64,000 bases of DNA from the NCBI RefSeq assembly GCF_014137995.1, contig NZ_JACGWV010000003.1, positions 558,001-622,000 on the forward strand, written 5' to 3'. The position numbers were made by a program, and so were the translations under genes. This DNA is from Promicromonospora sukumoe (GTDB lineage Bacteria > Actinomycetota > Actinomycetes > Actinomycetales > Cellulomonadaceae). Positions 26,061-37,500 of this stretch are shown here, piece after piece (positions within the stretch are counted from its first letter, which is position 1; every line of letters starts with the position of its first letter). Below the pieces are notes generated by a model that was not told the DNA's origin, made no database searches, and saw only the letters and a list, made by a program, of their open reading frames with translations.

Positions 26061-26892
26061 GTCAGAGTCGGGCGAGTACCAGTCCCTGCGGCCCCAGCCG
26101 GGACCCATCGGTGAGCTGTTCGCTCCCGTCGCGGGCTTCGGCGTGACGCTGTCGTCGATGTTCAGGCCCACGGTCACGGAGCAGTACCCCCGCGAGAAGG
26201 TGCCGACCCAGCGCCGGTTCCACGGCCGCCACCAGCTCAACCGGTACGCCGACGGGCTGGAGAAGTGCATCGGCTGCGAGCTGTGCGCCTGGGCGTGCCC
26301 GGCGGACGCGATCTACGTGGAGGGCGCGTCCAACGCGGCCCTGCCGGAGAACGCCGGCCTCCAGGTCAACGCGGACGACTCGCAGGGCGCGCACATGAGC
26401 CCCGGCGAGCGGTACGGCGGCGTCTACCAGATCAACTACCTGCGCTGCATCTTCTGCGGGCTGTGCATCGAGGCGTGCCCCACGCGGGCGCTGACGATGA
26501 CCAACGACTTCGAGCTGGCCGGCAAGACGCGCGCCGGCATGATCTACGAGAAGCAGGACCTGCTGGCCCCGCTGTCCGAGGGCATGCTCGCGGCGCCCCA
26601 CCCCATGGTGGAGGGCAGCACGGACACCAACTACTACAGCGGTGACGTGCTCGGCCCGACGGCGGCGCAGGTCGACTGGGTCCGGGAGCACCGGCCCGAC
26701 GACGAGACGCTGGACGCCGCGGACGCCGTCGCGTCCGGCCGGGCACCCGCGCCGGAGCAGCGGCAGCACGAGCTGCGGCCCGACGAGGGGCCGGGGGCCG
26801 CCGAGCGGTCCGCCGGAGCCGCCTCGGTGGGCTCGGTGCGCGTGCTGGCGAGCGACGCGGCGGGCTCGAACCGTCCGGGGGTGACGGCATGA
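26053..26892 (+). CDS. nuoI: NADH-quinone oxidoreductase subunit I
   Basis: The 279-residue subunit holds two [4Fe-4S] clusters (N6a and N6b) with motifs [15 protein letters not shown] and [15 protein letters not shown]. The usual protein ends soon after the second motif region; here a further 70 or so residues, rich in Ala, Pro and Glu, follow [17 protein letters not shown] and look disordered. The GTG start lies inside nuoH, preceded by GGAAAGGAGG. The stop overlaps nuoJ (ATGA). Confidence 0.95.
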   Translation: MSKSESGEYQSLRPQPGPIGELFAPVAGFGVTLSSMFRPTVTEQYPREKVPTQRRFHGRHQLNRYADGLEKCIGCELCAWACPADAIYVEGASNAALPENAGLQVNADDSQGAHMSPGERYGGVYQINYLRCIFCGLCIEACPTRALTMTNDFELAGKTRAGMIYEKQDLLAPLSEGMLAAPHPMVEGSTDTNYYSGDVLGPTAAQVDWVREHRPDDETLDAADAVASGRAPAPEQRQHELRPDEGPGAAERSAGAASVGSVRVLASDAAGSNRPGVTA

Positions 26893-27713
26893 CCCCCGAC
26901 GGGCTCGTGATCTCGACCGGGGAGACGGTCCTGTTCTGGGTGGTCGCGCCGCTGATGGTGCTCGCCGCGCTGGGCCTGCTGTTCGTCAAGCGGGCCGTGC
27001 ACGCCGCGATGTGCCTCGTGTTCGTCATGGTCAGCATGGCCATCCTCTACATCGCCCAGGAGGCGCCGTTCCTCGGCGTCGTGCAGGTGGTCGTGTACAC
27101 GGGCGCCGTGATGATGCTGTTCCTGTTCGTGCTGATGCTCGTCGGTGTCGACGCGTCCGACTCGCTCACGGAGACCATCCGGGGCCAGCGCTGGATCGGC
27201 CTGCTCATCGGGCTCGGCCTCGCGATCGTCCTGGGCGGCGTCGTGGCGCGCGCGGCGTTCCCGCCCGCCGTCGGGCTGTCCGGGGGAGACCCGGGCGGCG
27301 TCGCCAACCCGCAGGCCCTGGCCCGCGTGCTGTTCGGCGACTACGTGCTGGCCATGGAGGCCGTGGGCGTGCTGCTCGTGACGGCCGCGGTGGGCGCGCT
27401 CGTGCTCACGCACCGCCGCCGGCTCACGCCCAAGCAGGACCAGCGGGCCGTCGCGGACGCGCGGATCAAGGCGCTGCCCGACGGCGTCGTGCTCACGCCG
27501 CTGCCGTCGCCCGGCGTCTACGCCACCTCCAACGCCATGGACACGCCCGCGCTCGGGCCCGACGGCGAGCAGGTGCCGCAGTCGGTCTCGCGCGTGCTGC
27601 GCATCCGTGGCCAGGAGAAGGCCGCGCCGCACGCGCCGGGCACCGAGCTGGTCGACGTCCGTACGCCCGAGACTCGTTCGCGCGAGGCCCGGACGCCCGA
27701 GGGAGACGCCTGA
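26889..27713 (+). CDS. nuoJ: NADH-quinone oxidoreductase subunit J
   Basis: The 274-residue membrane subunit (ND6 homologue) has five hydrophobic helices within the first 175 residues, including the conserved third-helix region [21 protein letters not shown]. The remaining hundred residues are hydrophilic and rich in Arg/Pro/Ala, a long cytoplasmic tail as seen in other actinobacterial NuoJ. It overlaps nuoI (ATGA) and shares one base with nuoK (TGATG). Confidence 0.94.
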   Translation: MTPDGLVISTGETVLFWVVAPLMVLAALGLLFVKRAVHAAMCLVFVMVSMAILYIAQEAPFLGVVQVVVYTGAVMMLFLFVLMLVGVDASDSLTETIRGQRWIGLLIGLGLAIVLGGVVARAAFPPAVGLSGGDPGGVANPQALARVLFGDYVLAMEAVGVLLVTAAVGALVLTHRRRLTPKQDQRAVADARIKALPDGVVLTPLPSPGVYATSNAMDTPALGPDGEQVPQSVSRVLRIRGQEKAAPHAPGTELVDVRTPETRSREARTPEGDA

Positions 27714-28012
27714 TGGACATCACCAACTACGTGGTCCTGGCCGCGGTGCTCTTCGCGATCGGAGCCACGACCGTACTGCTGCGCCGCAACGCGATCGTCG
27801 TCTTCATGGGCGTCGAGCTCATGCTCAACGCGACCAACCTCGCCTTCGTCACCTTCGCCAGGATGCACGGCGACGTGACGGGCCAGGTGCTCGCCTTCTT
27901 CGTCATGGTCGTCGCCGCCGCCGAGGTCGTCGTCGGGCTCGCCATCATCGTGACGATCTTCCGAACCCGCCGCTCGGCCTCGGTCGACGACGTCAACCTG
28001 CTGAAGGGCTGA
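27713..28012 (+). CDS. nuoK: NADH-quinone oxidoreductase subunit K
   Basis: The 99-residue ND4L homologue has three transmembrane helices, with the key buried glutamates in [14 protein letters not shown] and in [14 protein letters not shown] that belong to the proton path. Length is exactly that of the family. The ATG shares its first base with the nuoJ stop. A GAGGGGG ribosome binding site for nuoL begins at its stop. Confidence 0.96.
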   Translation: MDITNYVVLAAVLFAIGATTVLLRRNAIVVFMGVELMLNATNLAFVTFARMHGDVTGQVLAFFVMVVAAAEVVVGLAIIVTIFRTRRSASVDDVNLLKG

Positions 28013-28022
28013 GGGGGACACA

Positions 28023-29957
<1,935 letters not shown>

Positions 29958-29968
29958 TCGGAGGAGAG

Positions 29969-31552
29969 ATGTTTCCCTGGCTGACCGCCCTCATCGCCTG
30001 GCCGCTGGTCGGCGCGGCCGTGGTGGGGCTGGGCGCGCTCGGTCGCTCCCGCACCGGCTCCGCGAACGCGGGGACGGGCCTGGCCCGCCCGGTGGCGCTC
30101 GGGTTCTCGCTGGTCGAGGTGGCCCTGCTCGTCGGGGCGTTCCTCGCCTTCGACACGAGCGCCGCCGCCGAGCACCAGCTCGCCGAGACCCACGCGTGGA
30201 TCCCGCAGATCGGCACCTCGTACGCGGTGGCCGTCGACGGCGTCGGCCTGCTGCTGGTGGCGCTGTCCGTGGTGCTGGTGCCTCTGGTGCTGCTCGCCGC
30301 CTGGAACGAGCAGGGGCGCGACGAGGTGCGCCTGCGCCGGTTCGTGGGCCTCGTGCTGCTGCTCCAGGCGTTCATGGTGGCCGTGTTCTCGGCCCGTGAC
30401 GTCTTCCTGTTCTACGTGCTGTTCGAGGCCATGCTGATCCCCGCGTACTTCCTGATCGGCGGGTTCGGGCACGGCGCCGGACGGCGGCAGGCGGCCGTGA
30501 AGTTCCTGATGTTCAGCCTGGGCGGCGGGCTCATCATGCTCGCCGCGGTGATCGCGCTGTACTTCCTCGCGGTGGGCGCGGGCGTGGACCCCCGCCAGGC
30601 GTTCCTCGTGGACGAGCTGGTCGGCGTGAACCTCGGCACCGTCGCCGAGCGCCTCATGTTCGCCGGGTTCTTCATCGCCTTCGCGATCAAGGCCCCGATG
30701 GTCCCGGTGCACAGCTGGCTGCCCGACGTCGCGGGGAACGCCACCCCCGGCACGTCCACCCTCCTGATCTGCGTGCTGGACAAGGTCGGCACCTTCGGGA
30801 TGCTGACCCTCTGCCTGCCGCTGTTCCCGGAGGCGTCCCGCTGGGCGGCGCCGTTCGTGATCGCGCTCGCCGTGATCTCGGTGCTGTACGGGGCGGTCAT
30901 GGCGATCATGCAGACCGACCTGCTGCGGCTGGTCGGCTGGACGTCGGTGAGCCACTTCGGCTTCATCATCCTGGGCATCTTCACCTTCACGCCGCTGGGC
31001 ACCGCCGGGTCGAGCTTCATGATGCTCAACCACGGTCTCGCCACCGGCGCGCTGTTCCTGGTGGCCGGCTTCCTCGTGGCCCGGCACCCGGAGCGGTCGC
31101 AGCGGATCACGGACTACCGCGGCCTGCGGTCGGTCACGCCGGTGCTCGCCGGCACGTTCCTCGTGGCGGGCCTGGCGACGCTGTCGCTGCCCGGCCTGGC
31201 CACGTTCGTCAGCGAGATCATGGTGCTGGTCGGCGCGTTCGGCGGCTCGCCCGCCGGCTCCGCCGCCTGGACCGTGGCCGCGATCCCGGGCGTCGTGCTC
31301 GCCGCGGTGTACGTGCTGCTGACCTACCAGAAGATCTTCACCGGGGCGCCGGCCAAGGGCCTGGAGGCCCTGCCCGACCTCCGGGCGCGCGAGCGCATCG
31401 TCGCGGCGCCGCTGGTGGCCGGACTCCTGGTGCTCGGCCTCGTGCCGGGCCTGGCCCTGACCTACGTGGACGCGCCGGCGCAGCAGTCGGCGACGACCAT
31501 CGCGGTCGACGACCCGGCGGCCGACGCCGCGCAGATGGGGAGCGACAAGTGA
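29969..31552 (+). CDS. nuoM: NADH-quinone oxidoreductase subunit M
   Basis: The 527-residue antiporter-like subunit (ND4 homologue) has about 14 transmembrane helices. The TM5 block LFYVLFEAMLIPAYFLIGGF and the TM7 lysine in AFAIKAPMVPVHSWLPDV are present, as is the discontinuous helix near LMMLNHGLATGALFLVAGF-like sequence. I choose ATG 29969 for its GGAGGAG ribosome binding site; GTG 29954, overlapping the nuoL stop, is in frame and would add five residues. The 3' end overlaps nuoN (GTGA). Confidence 0.95.
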   Translation: MFPWLTALIAWPLVGAAVVGLGALGRSRTGSANAGTGLARPVALGFSLVEVALLVGAFLAFDTSAAAEHQLAETHAWIPQIGTSYAVAVDGVGLLLVALSVVLVPLVLLAAWNEQGRDEVRLRRFVGLVLLLQAFMVAVFSARDVFLFYVLFEAMLIPAYFLIGGFGHGAGRRQAAVKFLMFSLGGGLIMLAAVIALYFLAVGAGVDPRQAFLVDELVGVNLGTVAERLMFAGFFIAFAIKAPMVPVHSWLPDVAGNATPGTSTLLICVLDKVGTFGMLTLCLPLFPEASRWAAPFVIALAVISVLYGAVMAIMQTDLLRLVGWTSVSHFGFIILGIFTFTPLGTAGSSFMMLNHGLATGALFLVAGFLVARHPERSQRITDYRGLRSVTPVLAGTFLVAGLATLSLPGLATFVSEIMVLVGAFGGSPAGSAAWTVAAIPGVVLAAVYVLLTYQKIFTGAPAKGLEALPDLRARERIVAAPLVAGLLVLGLVPGLALTYVDAPAQQSATTIAVDDPAADAAQMGSDK

Positions 31553-33318
31553 ACGAGTTCGTGGCACCCGAGATCGACTGGCTCGCCCTCGCACCGCTGA
31601 TCGTGGTGCTGGGCGCGGGCGTGGTCGGCGTGCTCCTCGAGGCGTTCGTCCCGGCACGGGCGCGCCGCGTGACGCAGGTCGTGCTCACCCTGGCGGCCCT
31701 GGCCGGGGCCCTCGCCTTCGTCGTGGTGCTCTGGCCGCAGATCGTGGCGCAGCCCGTCCAGGTGGTCGGCGGCAGCGTGACGCTCACGCCGTTCGCGCTC
31801 GGCACGCAGGGCATCATCGCGGTGCTCGCGTTCCTGGGCGTGCTCGTGGTGGCAGACCGCACCAGCACCGGCCAGGACGCGTTCGCGCCCACGGCGTCGG
31901 CGGTGCCCGGAACCTCCTACGAGGACCTGGCCCGGCGGTCCGGCCTGGAGCAGACCGAGATCTACCCGCTGCTGCTGTTCGCCGCGGGCGGCATGATGCT
32001 CTTCGCCTCCACCGACGACCTGATCGTCATGTTCATCGCGCTGGAGGTGCTGTCGCTCCCGCTGTACGTGCTGTGCGCCACGGCGCGCCGGCGCCGGCTC
32101 CTGTCGCAGGAGGCAGCGGCCAAGTACTTTCTGCTCGGGGCGTTCGCCTCGGCGCTGTTCATCTTCGGCGTCGCGCTGATCTACGGGTTCGCCGGCACGG
32201 TGCGGCTCCTGGAGATCGCCCAGCGGGTGCAGCAGGGCGGTCTGCCCCTGGAGGGCATGACCGGGCTGCTCGTCGCGGGCGTGCTGCTGGTGACGGTCGG
32301 CCTGCTGTTCAAGGTCGGCGCGGTGCCGTTCCACGCCTGGACGCCCGACGTCTACACCGGGGCGCCCACGCCCATCACCGGGTTCATGGCCGCGTGCACC
32401 AAGGCGGCGGCCGTCGCGGCGCTCGTCGAGGTGCTGTACCGCATCACCATCGGGGTGGGCGGCCTCAGCCCGGAGACCATGGAGCAGCTCCAGGTGGTCA
32501 TCGTGGTGGTCGCCGTCCTGACGATGGCCGTCGGCACGGTCATCGGGTCGGTGCAGACCGACGTCAAGCGCCTGCTCGCCTACTCGTCGATCGCGCACGC
32601 CGGCTTCCTGCTGGTGGGCATCGCGGGCTTCAACGCCCAGGTCCAGTCCTCCACGCTCTTCTACCTGCTGGCCTACGGCCTGGCCACGATCGGCGCGTTC
32701 GCGGTGGTCACGCTGGTCCGGGAGCGCCGGGTCACGCCCGGCGGAGCGGAGGACAACGGCCCGGTCGAGGACGACGGGGTGGTGCTCGGCGAGGCCACGG
32801 AGATCGCGCAGTGGGCCGGCCTGGGGCGCAAGGCCCCGTGGCTCACCGCGGCGTTCGCCCTGTTCCTGCTCTCCATGGCGGGCATCCCGCTCACCGCGGG
32901 GTTCATCGCCAAGTTCGGCGCGTTCACGGGCGCGACGTCGGGCGGGCTGTGGTGGCTCGCGGTGCTCGGCGTGATCGCGTCGGTGGTCGCCGTCGCGTTC
33001 TACCTGCGGCTGCTGGTGGTCATGGTGTTCCAGCCCGGGACGATCGAGCCGTCGCAGGTCGAGCCGTCGCAGGTTGAGCCTGCCGAAACCGGGGTCTCGA
33101 CGAGCTCGACCAGCGACGAAACCGAGGGCGCCGGCGGCGTCGCCACAGCGACCAAGGTGCAGGTCACGGCCCCGCAGCGCGTGGTCGTGACGGTGGTGCG
33201 GTCGCGCGGTCCGGCGGCCGTGGCCATCGCGGTCTGCGCGATCGCCACAGTGATTCTGGGCGTTTTCCCGTCCCTGGTTCTTAATCTGGCGGCAGAGGCA
33301 AGTAAGTTCGTGCCGTGA
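31549..33318 (+). CDS. nuoN: NADH-quinone oxidoreductase subunit N with a repeat-derived insertion
   Basis: The 589-residue antiporter-like subunit (ND2 homologue) has about 14 transmembrane helices, with the TM5 glutamate in MFIALEVLSLPLYVL and the TM7 lysine in LLFKVGAVPFHAWTPDVY. Between the last two helices, at about residues 497-545, there is a Ser/Thr/Glu-rich stretch that includes [15 protein letters not shown], coded by a copy of the dispersed palindrome, preceded by tandem EPSQV repeats. The frame continues normally into the last helix, so the insertion is tolerated in a loop. The start is GTG in the nuoM stop, and its own stop overlaps the prenyl synthase GTG. Confidence 0.95.
   Translation: MNEFVAPEIDWLALAPLIVVLGAGVVGVLLEAFVPARARRVTQVVLTLAALAGALAFVVVLWPQIVAQPVQVVGGSVTLTPFALGTQGIIAVLAFLGVLVVADRTSTGQDAFAPTASAVPGTSYEDLARRSGLEQTEIYPLLLFAAGGMMLFASTDDLIVMFIALEVLSLPLYVLCATARRRRLLSQEAAAKYFLLGAFASALFIFGVALIYGFAGTVRLLEIAQRVQQGGLPLEGMTGLLVAGVLLVTVGLLFKVGAVPFHAWTPDVYTGAPTPITGFMAACTKAAAVAALVEVLYRITIGVGGLSPETMEQLQVVIVVVAVLTMAVGTVIGSVQTDVKRLLAYSSIAHAGFLLVGIAGFNAQVQSSTLFYLLAYGLATIGAFAVVTLVRERRVTPGGAEDNGPVEDDGVVLGEATEIAQWAGLGRKAPWLTAAFALFLLSMAGIPLTAGFIAKFGAFTGATSGGLWWLAVLGVIASVVAVAFYLRLLVVMVFQPGTIEPSQVEPSQVEPAETGVSTSSTSDETEGAGGVATATKVQVTAPQRVVVTVVRSRGPAAVAIAVCAIATVILGVFPSLVLNLAAEASKFVP
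33069..33114. repeat. Dispersed palindrome copy D, read in frame inside nuoN
   Basis: Arms 33069-33090 and 33093-33114 with a 2-base loop form an imperfect palindrome. The left arm is identical over 22 bases to that in nuoE. It is read in the same frame as in nuoE and gives residues 508-522 ([15 protein letters not shown]). Immediately upstream CGAGCCGTCGCAGGT occurs twice in tandem (from about 33045), suggesting slippage next to the element. Confidence 0.75.
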
Positions 33319-34403
33319 CCTCCGTACCGCTGCCGCCCCAGACGACGACGGGTACGTCGGCGTCCGCACCGCCGGCCGCTCCGACTGACCTGCCCGACCC
33401 GACCGCGCTCGGCCTGCCGATCACGGACCCGGAGCTGGCATCCCGGCTCGCGGACCGGCTGACGGTGGTCGACGACGCGCTGTCGGAGGCCGTCACCAGC
33501 GCCGACAAGCTGGCGGACGGCGCCTCCCGGCACCTCGTCGACGCGGGCGGCAAGCGGTTCCGGCCGCTGCTGACCCTGCTGACGGGCGAGCTCGGGGACG
33601 GCGCCGCCCCCGGCGTCGTCGACGCGGCGGTGGTGGTCGAGCTGACGCAGGTCGCCTCGCTGTACCACGACGACGTCATGGACTCCGCGCCCATGCGCCG
33701 GGGCGCGCCCGCCGTGCACATGGTGTGGGGCAACTCGGTGGCGATCCTGGTGGGCGACATGCTCTTCGCCCGGGCCTCGGCCCGGGTGGCGGAGCTCGGT
33801 CCCGAGGCCGTGATCCTGCAGTCCCGGACGTTCGAGCGGATGTGCCTGGGGCAGCTCCACGAGACCATGGGCCCGGACGACGGCGAGGACGCCGTGGCCC
33901 ACTACCTGCAGGTCCTGTCGGACAAGACGGCGTCGCTGCTGTCGGCGTCGGCCCGCCTGGGGGCGATGCTCTCGGGTGCGCCGAAGGAGCAGGTCGAGGC
34001 CGTGGGCGCGTTCGGCGAGAAGGTCGGCGTCGCCTTCCAGCTCGCCGACGACGTGCTCGACGTCGCCTCGGAGGGCGAGACCTCGGGCAAGACGCCGGGC
34101 ACCGACCTGCGCGAGCACGTCCCGACGATGCCGGTGCTGCTGCTGCGCCGGCACGTCGCGTCGGGCTCCGCCACGGACGACGACCGGGACCTGCTGGAGA
34201 CCCTCGACGGCGACCTGTCGTCCGACGAGGTGCTGACGGCCGCCCTGGAGCGCCTGCGGGCACACCCCGTGCTCGCGGACACCCGCGAGCTCGCGGTGCG
34301 CTGGGCGCGCGAGGCGGCCGCCGAGCTGGCTCCGCTGCCGGACGGCCCGGTCAAGGACTCGCTGGAGCAGTTCGCCCAGGCCCTGGCGGACCGGGCGGTC
34401 TGA
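33315..34403 (+). CDS. Polyprenyl diphosphate synthase (long-chain trans-prenyltransferase)
   Basis: The 362-residue enzyme extends allylic diphosphates with isopentenyl diphosphate to make the prenyl chain of menaquinone. Both aspartate-rich motifs are present: D119-D120-x-x-D123 in YHDDVMDSAPMRRG, and D245-D246-x-x-D249 in LADDVLD. The conserved GGKRFRPLL and GQLHET blocks are also seen. The residues just before the first motif (SLY) are small, which favours a long chain, though exact length cannot be read off. The GTG overlaps the nuoN stop (GTGA), so the gene is the last of the nuo operon. The N-terminal 40 residues are Pro/Thr-rich. Confidence 0.92.
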   Translation: MTSVPLPPQTTTGTSASAPPAAPTDLPDPTALGLPITDPELASRLADRLTVVDDALSEAVTSADKLADGASRHLVDAGGKRFRPLLTLLTGELGDGAAPGVVDAAVVVELTQVASLYHDDVMDSAPMRRGAPAVHMVWGNSVAILVGDMLFARASARVAELGPEAVILQSRTFERMCLGQLHETMGPDDGEDAVAHYLQVLSDKTASLLSASARLGAMLSGAPKEQVEAVGAFGEKVGVAFQLADDVLDVASEGETSGKTPGTDLREHVPTMPVLLLRRHVASGSATDDDRDLLETLDGDLSSDEVLTAALERLRAHPVLADTRELAVRWAREAAAELAPLPDGPVKDSLEQFAQALADRAV

Positions 34404-34520
34404 GCAACCATTCCGGCGTCCTACGGGTTTTATTGCGCCTGACCTGGTAAAACGCAAATTGCGCGGCAATTCACCCCGGTGCATTGTTTTGCATTCGTTC
34501 CGATTGTCGGAGGCAACGGC

Positions 34521-34526
34521 TAGGCT
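34521..34526 (+). promoter_or_regulatory. Candidate -10 box (TAGGCT) before the first giant Ig/Fn3 gene
   Basis: The 160-base gap 34404-34563 is clearly AT-richer than its surroundings and marks the end of the nuo operon and the start of a new one. TAGGCT lies 37 bases before the GTG; the -35 is weak (GTTCCG at 17-bp spacing). A small inverted repeat AATTGCGCGGCAATT lies at about 34457-34471. A GAGGA ribosome binding site at 34553-34557 serves the start codon. Confidence 0.3.
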
Positions 34527-34563
34527 GCCGCCACCGCCGCTGATCGAGACTTGAGGAAAACCT

Positions 34564-37500
34564 GTGCCCGGATTGAAGGTGTCGACCCGGTCGGCGGTCT
34601 CCGGCGGCGTGGTCGCCGTCTTTGCCGGGACCCTGATCCTCATGTCCCTGCTGCATCGCGGGGAGTCCACGGCCGAGGTCGACCTCGACGACTCCGGGGT
34701 GTGGGTCACCAAGACGTCGGCGGGGCTGCTGGGCCGGTTCAACAACGAGGCGCAGGCCATGGACGGCACGCTGCTGTCCGGCTCCTCGACGTTCGACGTG
34801 CAGCAGGCCGAGTACCGGGTGCTGATGACGGACCCGGGCACCGCCACCGCGAGCCCCGTCGACCCGGCGCAGCTCGCGCTGGGCGGCACCATGACGGCGC
34901 CCGCCGGGGCGGTCATCACCTCCGGCGGGCACACCACCGCGGTGCTGGACCCGGAGGACGGCCGCCTGTGGGTGCTCCCGTTCGAGGCCGCGGTCCAGTT
35001 CAGCGCGGAGGACCTGGAGCCGACGGCGGAGCTCGGCCCCGGCGCCCGGGTCGCCGTCGCCACGGACGGCACGGTCTTCGGCGCCGCCCCCGCCAAGGGC
35101 CGGCTCGCCACCGTGACGACCTCCGGCTCCGGCGCGGTCGAGGACGTCACGGACGTGGAGCTGCCCGTCGCGAAGGGCGCCGAGGTCGAGGTGACCGCCG
35201 TCGGCGACCGGCCCGTGGTGCTGGACCGCACGGCGGCCACGCTGGTGCTGCCCGGGGGCGACGTCGTGAACCTGCCGGGCGGCGCGGAGGCGCGGGTGCA
35301 GCAGCCGTCGGCCGAGGCGGACGCCGTGGTCGTCGCCACGCCCAAGGGCCTGGTCACGCAGCCGCTGCGCGGCGGGGACCCCACGACGCGCGTGGGCGAG
35401 GGCACCCCGGCCGCACCCGTCCAGCTCGGCGGCTGCACGTTCGCCGCGTGGTCGGGGACCGGCCGCGTGGTCCGGGACTGCCCCGGCACCGACCGTGACG
35501 TCGACGAGCTGCTGGAGGGCGCCGAGGGCGAGCTCGCCTACCGGGTCAACCGCCAGGTCATCGTACTGAACGACGTCTCGGCGGGCACCCTCTGGATGGC
35601 GGCGGACGACTTCGAGAAGGTCGACGACTGGGACCTGAAGATGCCCGAGGACGCCGAGGGCGAGAAGACGGAGTCCGAGACCACCACGCCCGAGATGGTG
35701 GACCAGTTCGTCGCGCAGCGCGACAAGCCCAACCGCCCGCCGGAGCCCGAGGACGACTCCATCGGCGTGCGGCCGGGCCGCACCACCGTGCTGGACGTGC
35801 TGGGCAACGACCTCGACCCCGACGGCGACGTGCTGACCGCCGCGATCAAGGAGCCGGCGGGCAAGGTGTCCGGCGCCAAGGCCTCGGACATCTCCGTGGA
35901 CCGTGTGCTCGACGGCGCGGCGCTCCAGGCGAACGTGCCGGAGACGGCGTCGGGCAGCACCACCTTCACCTACACCGTGGACGACGGGCGCGGCGGCAGC
36001 GCCGACGCGAAGGTGCAGGTCCGCGTGGTGCCGCTGAGCGAGAACGAGCCGCCCGCCCCGAAGGGCGAGCCGGTGCTGCGCGTGGCGCAGGGCGGGGACG
36101 CGAAGATCAAGGTGCTGCCGTTCTGGCGCGACCCCGACGGCGACGACCTGGTGCTGTCCAGCGCCGACACCGCCGACCCGATGGACGAGGTGCGGTTCCG
36201 CCCCGACGGCACCGTCGAGTTCCGCGACGGTGGCACCGCGACCGGCCGCAAGATCGTGGACCTCACCGTCTCGGACGGGCTGGACCAGGTGGGCGAGGGC
36301 CGGCTGCTCGTCGACGTGATCGCCACGCAGGAGCCGCCGGTCGCCGTGGCCGACCACATGACCGTGCTGGCGGGCGACCCCGTCACCGTCGCGCCGCTGC
36401 GCAACGACTCCGACCCCAACGGCGACCGGCTCCGGCTGGTCAGCGTCTCCGAGCAGGCCCCGGCCACCATCACGGAGAACTACGCCGCGGGCACCTTCCG
36501 GTTCGTGAGCAAGAAGCCGGGCAGCTACGACATCACCTACCAGGTCAGCGACGGGCCCGGCTCGACGATGGGCCTGGTGCGGGTCGACGTGCTCCCGCCG
36601 CCCGACGCCGCCGGCCCGCCCGTGGTCGTGGCCGACACGGTGCTGCTCCCGGCGGGCGGCTCCGCGCTCGTCGACGTGCTGGCGAACGACTCCGACCCCG
36701 CGGGCGGGGTGCTCGTGGTCTCCTCGGTGGACGCGTCGCCGGGCGTCACCGCTGTCGTGCTGGACCACCACGTGCTGCGGGTCGCGGAGACCGAGCGCCT
36801 GGACCGCCCCGTGACCCTGCGGTACACGGTCTCCAACGGGACGGAGACCGCCGTCGGGCAGGTGCGGGTGGTGCCGATCGCCGCGCCCACCAAGCTGCGC
36901 CCGCCCGAGGCCGCGCCGGACGAGGCGACCGTGCACACGGGCGACATCGTCACCGTCCCCGTGCTGAAGAACGACTCCCACCCGGACGGCCTGGAGCTGG
37001 AGCTCACGCCCGACCTGGTGGAGACGCCGGAGCTCGGCGAGGCCTTCGTCTCCGAGGACACGGTGCGGTTCCGGGCCGGGTCCGAGGCCGGCACCGCGCA
37101 CCTGGTCTACGAGGTGCGCGACAGCAACGGCCAGAAGGACTCCGCGCAGGTCACCATCAACGTCACGGACACCCTGGAGAACGCGGCGCCGCAGCCGCCG
37201 GACACCACGGCGCGCGTGCTCGCGGGCGCCGTCACGCGCATCCCGCTGCCGCTCGACGGCAGCGACCCGGACGGCGACCACGTCACGCTCGACGGCCTCT
37301 CCGCGCCGCCGTCCCAGGGCACGGCCCGCGTGGTCGAGGGGTTCCTCGAGTACGAGGCGTCGCGCGACGCCGCGGGCGCGGACGAGTTCCGCTACTCCGT
37401 CACCGACACGCGCGGCGCGACCGCCGAGGGCACGGTCGCCGTCGGCGTCGCGCAGCCGCCGGGCGTCAACCAGCCGCCCACCGCGGGCGACGACGAGACC

